A stretch of 8,917 bases of DNA from Bacteroidales bacterium (GCA_900752535.1 CAADVV010000474.1:1-8917); one strand, 5' to 3'. Positions 1 to 6,639 are shown, numbered from the stretch's first letter. Numbers and translations: made by a program. The notes: generated by a model from the sequence alone, not told the origin.

Positions 1-7
1 AATTAAT

Positions 8-15
8 TATCTTTT
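8..15 (+). promoter_or_regulatory. Possible Bacteroidota -7 promoter element before exbB
   Basis: The sequence TATCTTTT fits the Bacteroidota -7 consensus TAnnTTTG at all positions but the last. It lies in the only AT-rich stretch before exbB, about 35 nt upstream of its start codon. It shares the core TATCTTT with the better supported site at 2655-2662. The matching -33 TTTG would fall before the first base of the window, so it cannot be checked here. This is inference from a short motif. Confidence 0.3.
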
Positions 16-49
16 CCACTCTCATCTCCCACACACCACAAGAAGCGCT

Positions 50-727
50 ATGTCAATATTGCTTAAGGCCGCCACAGCGTCGGCCGCCGCGGCCCCCGTG
101 GTCAAAGAGCTGACCGTCTGGGACCTCTGCGTCAAGGGCGGTTTCATCATGATACCCCTCGCTCTGCTGTCGCTCATCTGTGTCTATGTCTTTGTCGAGC
201 GCTTCATCACCCTGCGTCGCGCCGCCAAGTCTGACACGACTTTCATGAGCCGCATCAAAGACTATATCCACGACGGCGAAATCGAGAGCGCCCAGAACCT
301 CTGCCGCGCCGACGGCTCCCCCTACGCCCGCCTTATCTCTAAGGGCATCAGCCGCATAGGTCGCCCGATGAACGATGTGCTCGTGGCTATCGAGAACACC
401 GGCAACATCGAGATTGCATCGCTCGAAAAGGGTCTCCCCTGGCTCGCCACCACCGCCGCCGGAGCGCCGATGCTCGGCTTCCTCGGCACTGTGGTCGGCA
501 TGGTCGAGGCTTTCTATAACCTCGCCTCGGCCGGCTCCTCGGCCAACATCGACGTGCTCGCCGGAGGCATCTACGAGGCTCTGGTGACAACCGTGGCCGG
601 TCTGGTGGTCGGCATCGTGGCCCTCTTTGCCTACAACTATCTGACGGCTCGCATCGGCGGCGTGATGAACGCCCTCGAGGCCAAGACGATGGAGTTCATG
701 GACCTGCTCAACGAGCCTGCCTGCTAA
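50..727 (+). CDS. exbB: ExbB/TolQ/MotA-family proton channel subunit
   Basis: This is the inner-membrane channel subunit that, with ExbD, uses the proton gradient to energise TonB for outer-membrane transport. The 225-residue protein has the family layout. TM1 lies at about residues 31-51, followed by a cytoplasmic loop, then TM2 at about 133-155 with the hallmark stretch GFLGTVVGMVEAF (143-155), and TM3 at about 175-197. Pore-lining polar residues known from E. coli ExbB appear to be kept: a Glu in GGIYEAL (E176), T147 in LGTVVG and T181 in TM3. The Ala-rich N-terminus before TM1 is not conserved. The ATG at 50 follows an AT-rich leader with no Shine-Dalgarno sequence, as is usual in Bacteroidota. 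exbD starts 6 nt after the stop, so the two are surely co-transcribed. A TolQ assignment is possible from sequence alone, but the following TonB-type gene favours ExbB. Confidence 0.9.
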   Translation: MSILLKAATASAAAAPVVKELTVWDLCVKGGFIMIPLALLSLICVYVFVERFITLRRAAKSDTTFMSRIKDYIHDGEIESAQNLCRADGSPYARLISKGISRIGRPMNDVLVAIENTGNIEIASLEKGLPWLATTAAGAPMLGFLGTVVGMVEAFYNLASAGSSANIDVLAGGIYEALVTTVAGLVVGIVALFAYNYLTARIGGVMNALEAKTMEFMDLLNEPAC

Positions 728-733
728 GCCGCC

Positions 734-1192
734 ATGTCGCTCAAACGCCAACACTCGATGATGGCAGCGTTCTCGATGGCGTCGATGACCGACGTCATCT
801 TCCTGCTGCTCATCTTTTTCATGGTCACGTCTACGTTTGTCTTCCCGACAGCCCTCGAGGTCAACCTGCCTCAGAGCTCCGAGCAGACAGCCCTGAAACC
901 TGCCACACGCGTCTATATCGACCGCTCGCAGCAGATTTATATCTCCACGGGCGACACCGAGCCTGAGGCCGTCGAAGACCTCGACCGCCTGTTAGCTTTC
1001 CTGCAGCTCGCCGCCCGCAACAATCCCGAAGACTATATCGCCGTATATGCCGACGCCGAGGTGACCTACGGACGCCTCGTCGAGGTGCTCGACCTGGGCG
1101 CCCGCAACAACCTGAAGATGGTGCTGGCCACTAAGCCCGCCCCGGCCTCGGCAATGCCCGCCACCACCACTGACTCCGATGAACAGCCCTGA
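734..1192 (+). CDS. exbD: ExbD/TolR-family biopolymer transport protein
   Basis: This is the partner of ExbB in the proton-driven motor. The 152-residue protein has a short cytoplasmic N-terminus, a single transmembrane helix at about residues 18-38, and a periplasmic domain from about 40 to 131. The essential membrane Asp of the family is visible as D20 in SMASMTDVIFLLLIFFMV. The periplasmic part ends with the usual pattern, in which a tyrosine-containing GRLVEVLDLGARNNLKMVLAT segment (about 112-132) packs as the last helix and strand. A low-complexity Ala/Pro/Thr/Asp tail of about 20 residues follows. Its last codons overlap the start of tonB by 14 nt in another frame, so that tail partly reflects the overlap. 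The start is 6 nt after exbB and gives the expected short N-terminus. Confidence 0.9.
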   Translation: MSLKRQHSMMAAFSMASMTDVIFLLLIFFMVTSTFVFPTALEVNLPQSSEQTALKPATRVYIDRSQQIYISTGDTEPEAVEDLDRLLAFLQLAARNNPEDYIAVYADAEVTYGRLVEVLDLGARNNLKMVLATKPAPASAMPATTTDSDEQP

Positions 1193-1970
1193 ACCGCGAC
1201 GGCGCAAGGCGGCCGCCATAGCCGCCACGGTGGTGTTTCACGCGCTGCTCATCGCGGCGCTGATGGCCGGCGTGCTCCGCTATGACTCGTCTGAGGAGCC
1301 GCCCGAGTGGCCCCCCGCCGACTCCTCCGAGATTCTGCTCGGAGGCGAATATGTCATGATAGGGGAGACCCCCGTCGAAGATGCTCCCGGCGAACCCTCC
1401 GAGGCGCCGCAGAACTCTGAGACAGAGACCGAAGCCGAGGTTGAACCGACGCCCGAGCCTCCCGCAGCCCCGGCGGTGACGACCCCGCGCGAGTCGCCCG
1501 CCAAGGCGCGTCCCGACGCACCCGAAGTCAAACCTAAGACCAAGCCTAAAGACGACTCCAAAGCACGCGAGGAGGCCGCCCGGCGCGACGCCGAGAAGAA
1601 GGCCCGCGAGGAGGCTGCCGCCAGGATTGGCGACCGCGTGAATTTCGGCACCGGCTCGAAGGCCGGACAGCCCGACGGAACGGTGAAGCAGGGCGCCGTC
1701 AGCGGCGTCTCCGCTCAGGGTCTGGGCAACCGCAAGCCCCTTGACCTCACACGTCCCCCACAAGGCCCCTTGGGACGCGTAATTGTGTCAATCAAGGTTG
1801 ACCGCAGCGGTCGCGTCACCTCGGCCCGCTTCCTGAGCGGCACGGGCGCCGCAGCCGCCAGCGAGAAAACGCGTCAGAACTGTGTCAGCGCCGCCCGCTC
1901 CTCAAAATTCTCGGCCGACGAGAACGCCCCGGCGTCACAGAACGGCACCCTGACATACAACTTCAAATAA
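1179..1970 (+). CDS. tonB: TonB-family energy transducer
   Basis: The product is predicted to link the ExbB/ExbD motor in the inner membrane to outer-membrane TonB-dependent transporters. The 263-residue protein has a basic N-terminus and one membrane anchor (about 11-32) containing H21, which matches the conserved transmembrane His of TonB. An acidic Pro-rich stretch (about 38-105) follows, then a Pro/Lys stretch (about 106-126). A charged Ala/Glu/Lys/Arg helix (about 127-149) resembles the long helix of TolA. The C-terminal domain (about 196-263) has the Bacteroidota TonB pattern: a first strand RVIVSIKVDRSGRV (200-213), a helix with EKTRQNCVSAA, and the ending NGTLTYNFK. The 14-nt overlap with exbD points to coupled translation. 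The start at 1179 places the anchor correctly at the N-terminus. The TolA-like helix leaves some room for a Tol-type role, but the C-terminal domain favours TonB. Confidence 0.85.
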   Translation: MNSPEPRRRKAAAIAATVVFHALLIAALMAGVLRYDSSEEPPEWPPADSSEILLGGEYVMIGETPVEDAPGEPSEAPQNSETETEAEVEPTPEPPAAPAVTTPRESPAKARPDAPEVKPKTKPKDDSKAREEAARRDAEKKAREEAAARIGDRVNFGTGSKAGQPDGTVKQGAVSGVSAQGLGNRKPLDLTRPPQGPLGRVIVSIKVDRSGRVTSARFLSGTGAAAASEKTRQNCVSAARSSKFSADENAPASQNGTLTYNFK

Positions 1971-2000
1971 CCCTCCACCCGATAACAAAAAAACACAGAT

Positions 2001-2618
2001 ATGGCCCTGATTAAATGCGACGAATGCGGACAGCAGGTCTCTGACCGTTCGCTCTTCTGCCCACACTGCGGCTTCCCCACCCATCTCAACAAAGCCTTCC
2101 GCGGCGAGGAGCCCGAGACCTTCAAAAAGCTCGAATCCCTCCTCTCCGAAAAAGAAGAGCAACAGCCAATTAGCCCAATTAGCCCAATTAGTCCAATTGA
2201 TGAGGCCGACGATGACGCCCGCGCCCGCCGAAACGAGCGCGCCAAGCTGATTGTCTTCATCGGCGTCTTCGCCGTGCTGCTCGCCGCCATCCTCTTCTTC
2301 TACTTCACCGCTCCCGACCCCTCTGTGGGCGAGGAGGAGATGACCGAGGAAGTCGTGGCCGACTCCTTGGCCGAGGAGCCCGACACCGCTGCCGCCGACA
2401 CCATGACGGCGCCGACACCCGCCGCCCCCGTCGTCAAACCCGAAGTCAGGCCCGCAGTCAAGCCCGAGATTATCAAGCCCGCGGCTCCCAAGGCCAAGCC
2501 CGCCAACACGGCCGAGAAACCCGCCGAGCCTCAGGTGAAATCACTGCGCGAGCAGGCCGCTCCGGCACCCGCGCCCGAGGCGCCCGCCGAGACTCCCGCG
2601 CCCTCGCCGGCCGGCTGA
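2001..2618 (+). CDS. Zinc-ribbon, single-TM protein with Pro/Lys/Ala-rich tail; function unknown
   Basis: I do not recognise a function for this 205-residue protein. It opens with a zinc ribbon (about residues 5-24) made of two knuckles, CDEC (6-9) and CPHC (20-23), which should bind one zinc in the cytoplasm. A charged linker contains a PIS-PIS-PIS-PID repeat at residues 56-67. A basic stretch (RARRNERAK) then precedes one transmembrane helix at about 83-105. The rest (about 106-205) is low complexity. It starts acidic (EEEMTEEVVADSLAEE) and then becomes Pro/Lys/Ala-rich, with repeated KPE/KPA motifs like the periplasmic spacer of TonB, but no folded C-terminal domain. By the positive-inside rule the zinc ribbon is cytoplasmic and the tail periplasmic. 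It starts 30 nt after tonB with no clear promoter between, so it is probably part of that operon. Similar zinc-ribbon membrane proteins are common in Bacteroidota and mostly uncharacterised. Confidence 0.8.
   Translation: MALIKCDECGQQVSDRSLFCPHCGFPTHLNKAFRGEEPETFKKLESLLSEKEEQQPISPISPISPIDEADDDARARRNERAKLIVFIGVFAVLLAAILFFYFTAPDPSVGEEEMTEEVVADSLAEEPDTAAADTMTAPTPAAPVVKPEVRPAVKPEIIKPAAPKAKPANTAEKPAEPQVKSLREQAAPAPAPEAPAETPAPSPAG
2166..2201 (+). repeat. Four tandem 9-bp repeats inside a coding region
   Basis: Four head-to-tail 9-mers are present: CCAATTAGC twice, then CCAATTAGT, then CCAATTGAT. They encode Pro-Ile-Ser three times and Pro-Ile-Asp once, in frame, between the zinc ribbon and membrane helix of the host gene. 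The unit is much more AT-rich than the surrounding coding sequence and uses ATT and AGC/AGT codons, whereas the gene as a whole favours C-ending codons. The unit length is a multiple of three, so gain or loss of copies would change linker length without breaking the reading frame. Confidence 0.9.
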
Positions 2619-2630
2619 GTCGCATTAAAA

Positions 2631-2662
2631 TTTGCTTTAACGGCCCCTTTTGACTATCTTTA
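2631..2662 (+). promoter_or_regulatory. Bacteroidota-type promoter for the manC-bioB gene train
   Basis: A perfect -33 element TTTG (2631-2634) is followed after 20 nt by TATCTTTA (2655-2662), which matches the -7 consensus TAnnTTTG except at the last base. The spacing fits the known sigma-70-type promoter of Bacteroidota. It lies in the only non-coding gap of any size in the window (2619-2687), and transcription would begin about 15-20 nt before the manC start codon. No strong terminator hairpin precedes it, so read-through from the upstream operon is possible. Confidence 0.6.
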
Positions 2663-2687
2663 GACCTCCTAACAAAAACCAGTCGTC

Positions 2688-3776
2688 ATGAACAGTGAAT
2701 CACACAGATATTGCGTAATCATGTGCGGCGGCATCGGCAGCCGTTTCTGGCCCCGCAGCCGCACGTCGCGCCCCAAACAGTTTCTCGACTTCTTCGGAAC
2801 AGGCCGAACGCTCCTCCAGATGAGCTATGACCGCGTTCTGCCTCTCATCAGGCCTGAAAACATACTGGTAGTCACCAACGAAATTTACGCGCCGCTGGTG
2901 CGCGAGCAGCTGCCCGACATCGACGACAGCCGCATTCTCTGCGAGCCCGCGCGACGCAACACCGCGCCCGCCATTGCCTGGGCCGCCTATCACATCCGCG
3001 CCCTCGACCCCGAGGCCTCGATTGTGGTCACCCCGAGCGACCATCTCATCACCAACGACAACCTCTTCACCGAGTCGCTTGAGCGCGGCCTCGAGTTTGT
3101 CGAGTCCAACGACGCACTGCTGACTCTCGGCATCCAGCCCTCGCGTCCCGAGACCGGCTACGGCTACATCCAGATTGGCAGCGAGGTGGAGCAGGGCATA
3201 TCCAAGGTCAAGACCTTCACCGAGAAACCAAACCTCGAGATGGCCCGCATCTTCCTCGAAACAGGCGAATTCCTCTGGAATTCAGGCATATTTCTCTGGC
3301 GCGCAAGCTCCGTCATCGAGGCCATACACGCCTGCACGCCCGACCTCGCCGGAGTCTTCGACCGCGGCGCCGGACTCTTCGCCACACCCGCCGAAATGCC
3401 CTTCATACGCCGCGAGTTCGCGTCATGTCCCTCCATCTCAATTGACTACGCCGTCATGGAGAAGGCCTCGAACGTCTATGTCGAAAGCGTCCGCTTCGGT
3501 TGGTCAGACCTCGGCACCTGGGGCTCGCTCTATGACAATTCGCCCAAAAACCGTGAGGCCAACGTGACACAGCGCTGCCGCGTGCTGGCCTACAACTCCA
3601 CCGGCAACATATTCTCGGTCGACGGCCACGGCAAACTCATAGCCGTCTCAGACCTCAACGACTATATCGTGGCCGATTCCGATGACGTCCTGCTCATATG
3701 CCCCCGCTCGCGCGAGCAGGAAATCAGAAACATCGTCGACGACGCCCGCGTGGCCTTCGGCGACAAATTCCTCTGA
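2688..3776 (+). CDS. manC: Mannose-1-phosphate guanylyltransferase (GDP-mannose synthesis)
   Basis: This cytoplasmic enzyme forms GDP-mannose from mannose 1-phosphate and GTP, the precursor for mannose and fucose in surface glycans. The 362-residue protein shows the nucleotidyltransferase signature CGGIGSRFWPRSRTSRPKQF (13-32), the EPARRNTAPAIAWAA segment (86-100), TPSDH (115-119), ETGYGYI (155-161), FTEKP (177-181), LWNSGIFLW (196-204), DYAVMEK (253-259) and GWSDLGTW (271-278). All are family hallmarks of the guanosine-type enzymes. The C-terminal part (about 290-362) has the short beta-helix and ends there. The phosphomannose isomerase cupin domain found in long bifunctional ManC/AlgA proteins is absent, so this is the single-function form. 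Its start lies just downstream of the promoter at 2631-2662. bioB follows after 8 nt. No fucose-pathway genes are visible in the window. Confidence 0.93.
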   Translation: MNSESHRYCVIMCGGIGSRFWPRSRTSRPKQFLDFFGTGRTLLQMSYDRVLPLIRPENILVVTNEIYAPLVREQLPDIDDSRILCEPARRNTAPAIAWAAYHIRALDPEASIVVTPSDHLITNDNLFTESLERGLEFVESNDALLTLGIQPSRPETGYGYIQIGSEVEQGISKVKTFTEKPNLEMARIFLETGEFLWNSGIFLWRASSVIEAIHACTPDLAGVFDRGAGLFATPAEMPFIRREFASCPSISIDYAVMEKASNVYVESVRFGWSDLGTWGSLYDNSPKNREANVTQRCRVLAYNSTGNIFSVDGHGKLIAVSDLNDYIVADSDDVLLICPRSREQEIRNIVDDARVAFGDKFL

Positions 3777-3784
3777 CCCGCGCC

Positions 3785-4753
3785 ATGGACACTCTCACAC
3801 CCCTCAAAAACCGCGTTCTCGACGGCGGCGAACTGACCTTTGACGAAGCCGTCTCGCTGGCAGACACCCCCGACGTCAACGCCCTCTGCGACGCCGCTGA
3901 GGAGATTACACGCCGTTTCACTTCCGACAGCCGCTTCGACTCGTGTTCAATCGTCAACATCCGTTCGGGCGCCTGTCCCGAAGACTGCAAGTGGTGCGCC
4001 CAGTCGCGCCACGCCTCCACGGGCTGCGAGGTCTACGCCATGCTCGGCGACGACGAGACCCTGCGCCATGCCCGCGCCTCGCGCGACGCCGGCATAGGCC
4101 GTTTCTCGCTCGTGGCCAGCGGACGGCGCGTCACCGGAGCCGCCATCGACCGTATGTGCTCGGTTGTCAGGCGCATCTATGACGAGGTCCCCGGCCTGAG
4201 CGTCTGCGCATCGCTCGGCCTCATAGGCCCCGAAGAGCTGAAGAAGCTCCACGACGCAGGTGTACGCCGCTACCACTGCAACCTCGAGGCCGGACCCTCT
4301 CACTTCGCCACACTCTGCTCCACCCACACCGTCGACGACAAGCTCGCTACCATCGACGCCGCCCGCAACGCCGGACTGGAGGTATGCTCGGGCGGCATCA
4401 TCGGCATGGGCGAGACACGCCGCCAGCGCGTCGAGCTGGCCTGGGAGCTGCGCCGCGCACGCCCCGTGTCGATTCCCCTCAACCTGCTGATTCCCATCCC
4501 CGGCACTCCCCTCCAGGACATGGAGCCGCTCGCCGAGGAGGAGATTCTCAGGTGTCTCGCCGTCATACGCTTTCTCCACCCCCGCGCACGCATACGCTTT
4601 GCCGGAGGACGCACGCAGATCAGCCGCGACACACAGCTCCGCGCCATGCGCATGGCCGTCAACGGAGCCATAATGGGCGATATGCTGACCACAGTCGGCT
4701 CTACCGTCGAAGACGACAAAAAGACCATCAGAGAGGCCGGATATGACTACTGA
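3785..4753 (+). CDS. bioB: Biotin synthase, radical SAM enzyme with anaerobe-type cysteine pattern
   Basis: BioB inserts sulfur into dethiobiotin to make biotin. The radical SAM cluster motif is CPEDCKWC (C64, C68, C71). Other family landmarks are the ASLGLI stretch (142-147), YHCNLE (163-168), CSGGIIGMGET (201-211), the IPIPGTP motif (236-242) and RFAGGR (271-276, with the Arg matching E. coli R260). The auxiliary-cluster positions differ from E. coli. The site of C97 is Ser (S108), while C141 and C201 match C128 and C188. Extra cysteines stand at C54 (E. coli S43) and C165 (E. coli H152). The E. coli comparison is from memory. I chose ATG 3785 (322 residues), because the open frame back to 3698 lies inside manC and encodes non-conserved basic sequence. 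The gene sits 8 nt after manC and overlaps the next gene by 11 nt. No other biotin genes are in the window. Confidence 0.94.
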   Translation: MDTLTPLKNRVLDGGELTFDEAVSLADTPDVNALCDAAEEITRRFTSDSRFDSCSIVNIRSGACPEDCKWCAQSRHASTGCEVYAMLGDDETLRHARASRDAGIGRFSLVASGRRVTGAAIDRMCSVVRRIYDEVPGLSVCASLGLIGPEELKKLHDAGVRRYHCNLEAGPSHFATLCSTHTVDDKLATIDAARNAGLEVCSGGIIGMGETRRQRVELAWELRRARPVSIPLNLLIPIPGTPLQDMEPLAEEEILRCLAVIRFLHPRARIRFAGGRTQISRDTQLRAMRMAVNGAIMGDMLTTVGSTVEDDKKTIREAGYDY

Positions 4754-5510
4754 CACCGACCGTTCAATCCGCTACCGCGGCCATCTCTCGCTCTGCGAGG
4801 TCGACATCACCGGTCAGCAGCGGCTGCGCGACGCCACGGTCGCCGTCGTCGGCTGCGGCGGACTCGCCTCGCCCTGCCTCCAGTATCTCGCCGCCGCCGG
4901 CGTGGGCTCTCTCAGGCTCATCGACGCCGACAGCGTTGAACTGTCCAACCTCCAGCGCCAGATAATCCACACCACGGCCGACCTCGGACGTCCAAAGACC
5001 TCGTCTGCCGCCGACCGCATCCGCGCCCTGAATCCCGACGTACGGGTAGGGGAGGTCCGTACTTTTCTCACGTCCGACAACGCCCGCGAGCTCCTCGATG
5101 GGGCCGATGTCGTGGCTGACTGCACCGACTCCTACGCCGTCAAACGGCTGATTTCCAAGACCTGCGCCGAGGCCGGGCTACCGCTCTCTATAGGCGCCGT
5201 GTCGCGCTTCAGCGGCATGGCTATGACTCAGCTCCCCGGCTCGCCCTGCTACGCCTGTGTCTTCCCCGAGGAGCGCGACGACGCCCGCGAGACCTCCTGC
5301 GCCGCCGCCGGCATCTTCAACGGCGTCGTAGGCCTCATAGGCGTCATCCAGGCCTGCGAGGTCATGAAAATCATCATGAAGACGGGCGACACCCTTGACG
5401 GTCGCCTCCTGACCGTCGACGCCCTGACCATGGAGTTCAACACCCTGACCATACACCGCGACCCGGCCTGCCCGGTCTGCGGCTTACATAACACCTCTCT
5501 CCCGCGATGA
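4743..5510 (+). CDS. HesA/MoeB/ThiF-family E1-like adenylyltransferase
   Basis: Members adenylate the C-terminal glycine of small ubiquitin-like sulfur carriers (ThiS, MoaD and relatives) so that sulfur can be loaded on them. The 255-residue protein has a typical length and all expected parts. These are the nucleotide-binding loop VVGCGGLAS (35-43), the acidic LIDAD (59-63), SNLQRQ (68-73), the DCTDSY segment (126-131), and a structural zinc site from two CxxC pairs (C169/C172 and C243/C246). A cysteine, C186 in ETSCAAAG, lies where ThiF and MoeB carry their conserved Cys. ThiF and MoeB cannot be told apart safely, so I give no symbol; the C-terminal strand around LLTVDALTMEF looks slightly more MoeB-like. 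No ThiS/MoaD-like carrier, thiG/thiH or moa gene is in the window. The start overlaps bioB by 11 nt and the stop overlaps the esterase start as ATGA, so coupled translation is likely on both sides. Confidence 0.88.
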   Translation: MTTDTDRSIRYRGHLSLCEVDITGQQRLRDATVAVVGCGGLASPCLQYLAAAGVGSLRLIDADSVELSNLQRQIIHTTADLGRPKTSSAADRIRALNPDVRVGEVRTFLTSDNARELLDGADVVADCTDSYAVKRLISKTCAEAGLPLSIGAVSRFSGMAMTQLPGSPCYACVFPEERDDARETSCAAAGIFNGVVGLIGVIQACEVMKIIMKTGDTLDGRLLTVDALTMEFNTLTIHRDPACPVCGLHNTSLPR

Positions 5511-6637
5511 AACGTCTCCTCACAGTCTTAGCCCTGACCGCAGCCCTGACCGCCTCCTCCGAGGTGCGCGTCGGCGCCGACGGCTCGGCCACATTCACCC
5601 TCAAGGCCCCTCAGGCCCGCACGGTGACGGTCTCCGGCTCTTTCGCCAAGGCGCCCCTGACTCTCCGACGCGACACCTCGGGACTCTGGAAAGGCTCGAC
5701 AGCCCCTCTCACCTCCGACCTCCACACCTACCGCATGAACATCGACGGCGTGGCCGTGGCCGACCCCTCTAACTACTATGTCATCCACTCCGACGGCGTC
5801 AACCAGAGCTTTTTTATCGTTCCCGGCGAGCGCGGCAACCTCCTGTCGGTCAGAGATGTGCCTCACGGCTCGCTCCTGGAGACATGGATTGACCAGCCCT
5901 CGCTCGGCGCCTCACGCCGCGCCACGGTCTATCTGCCGCCCTCCTGGACTCCCGCCTCCCGGCGCCGCTATCCCGTGCTCTATCTGCTCCACGGCCTCGG
6001 CGGCGACGAGACGTCGTGGACTGGTCTCGGTCGCGCAGCCGTGATTCTCGACAACCTGATTGCCGCCGGCGACGCCCCCGAGATGATTGTGGTCATGCCC
6101 AACGGCAATGTCTCGCTTCAGGCCGCGCCGGGCCACGGCCCCAACGGCCTCGTCGCCCACCGCAACAAGCTGCCGCGCACCATGAACGGCGAATTTGAGA
6201 AGTCGTTCCCCGATATCGTCGCCTGGACCGACGCCAACCTGCCCACAATCGCCACAAAGGAGTCACGCGCCATCGCGGGCCTCTCGATGGGCGGCCTCAA
6301 CTCGCTCTTCATATCGGCTCTCAACCCCGACATGTTCGGTTGGGTAGGGCTCTTCTCGCCCACTCCCAACCCCCTCTATCCCACCGACTCGCCCGTCTAT
6401 CAGGACGTCGCCGCGAAGCTGCGCCGTCAGTTCCACGCCGGCGGAGGCCCATCGCTCTATTATCTCGCAATCGGGTCGAAAGACTTTCTCTATAAAGACA
6501 ACGTGACTTTCCGCGCCACCCTCGACTCGCTCGGCGCCCCCTATGTCTACAACGAGACTTCGGGCGGCCACGAGTGGCGCAACTGGCGTGACTATCTCGC
6601 CGATTTCGTTTCACAGATTTTCAAAACAACTCCCTGA
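5507..6637 (+). CDS. Secreted CE1-like (esterase D/feruloyl esterase type) alpha/beta hydrolase with N-terminal Ig-like module
   Basis: This is a predicted exported esterase that removes acyl groups from carbohydrates or related esters. The 376-residue protein begins with a signal peptide (about 1-18; basic MKR, hydrophobic core, Ala/Ser end; no lipobox Cys). A beta-sandwich of the CBM48/E-set type follows (about 20-106), with TVTVSGSF, the aromatic LWKG, and YRMNIDGVAVADP. The alpha/beta-hydrolase domain (about 118-376) has the LLHGLGGDETSW oxyanion region (160-171), nucleophile S260 in GLSMGG, a likely acid D326 in GSKDFLY, and H355 in GGHEWRNWRDYL, the usual ending of this family. This two-domain layout is common among Bacteroidota xylan and feruloyl esterases. 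There is no carbohydrate-utilisation locus around it, so the substrate is open. Neighbours: ATGA overlap with the E1-like gene before it, and 2 nt to the next gene. Confidence 0.88.
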   Translation: MKRLLTVLALTAALTASSEVRVGADGSATFTLKAPQARTVTVSGSFAKAPLTLRRDTSGLWKGSTAPLTSDLHTYRMNIDGVAVADPSNYYVIHSDGVNQSFFIVPGERGNLLSVRDVPHGSLLETWIDQPSLGASRRATVYLPPSWTPASRRRYPVLYLLHGLGGDETSWTGLGRAAVILDNLIAAGDAPEMIVVMPNGNVSLQAAPGHGPNGLVAHRNKLPRTMNGEFEKSFPDIVAWTDANLPTIATKESRAIAGLSMGGLNSLFISALNPDMFGWVGLFSPTPNPLYPTDSPVYQDVAAKLRRQFHAGGGPSLYYLAIGSKDFLYKDNVTFRATLDSLGAPYVYNETSGGHEWRNWRDYLADFVSQIFKTTP

Positions 6638-6639
6638 CA

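Noticed and set aside
53..754. Long minus-strand open frame opposite exbB (233 codons)
   Set aside because: Its His/Gly/Asp/Glu-rich composition is typical of the complement of a GC-rich gene, and the + strand encodes an unmistakable ExbB over the same bases.
1971..2000. Possible separate promoter for the zinc-ribbon gene
   Set aside because: The 30-nt gap is A-rich but contains neither TTTG nor a TAnnTTTG-like element at a usable distance.
2166..2201. Short tandem repeat considered as a CRISPR or recombination site
   Set aside because: The units are only 9 bp, directly adjacent and without spacers. They are in frame with the host protein and have no nearby cas or recombinase gene.
2605..2651. 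Possible terminator between the zinc-ribbon gene and manC
   Set aside because: GC-rich GCCGGCCGGC and the later CGGCCCC-TTTT do not form a convincing stem-loop with a short loop. The T-run coincides with the promoter spacer.
3698..3784. Upstream extension of the bioB reading frame by 29 codons
   Set aside because: It would lie mostly inside the end of manC and encode a basic Arg-rich stretch unlike BioB N-termini. The ATG at 3785 starts a normal-length BioB.
3947..4756. Long minus-strand open frame opposite bioB (269 codons)
   Set aside because: It has low-complexity Ala/Gly/Asp composition with no recognisable motif and mirrors the highly conserved bioB codons, so it is an antisense shadow.
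4743..5510. Evidence for a thiamine or molybdopterin operon around the E1-like gene
   Set aside because: No thiS, thiG, thiH, moaD or moaE-like gene is present in the window, so neither pathway can be assigned from context.
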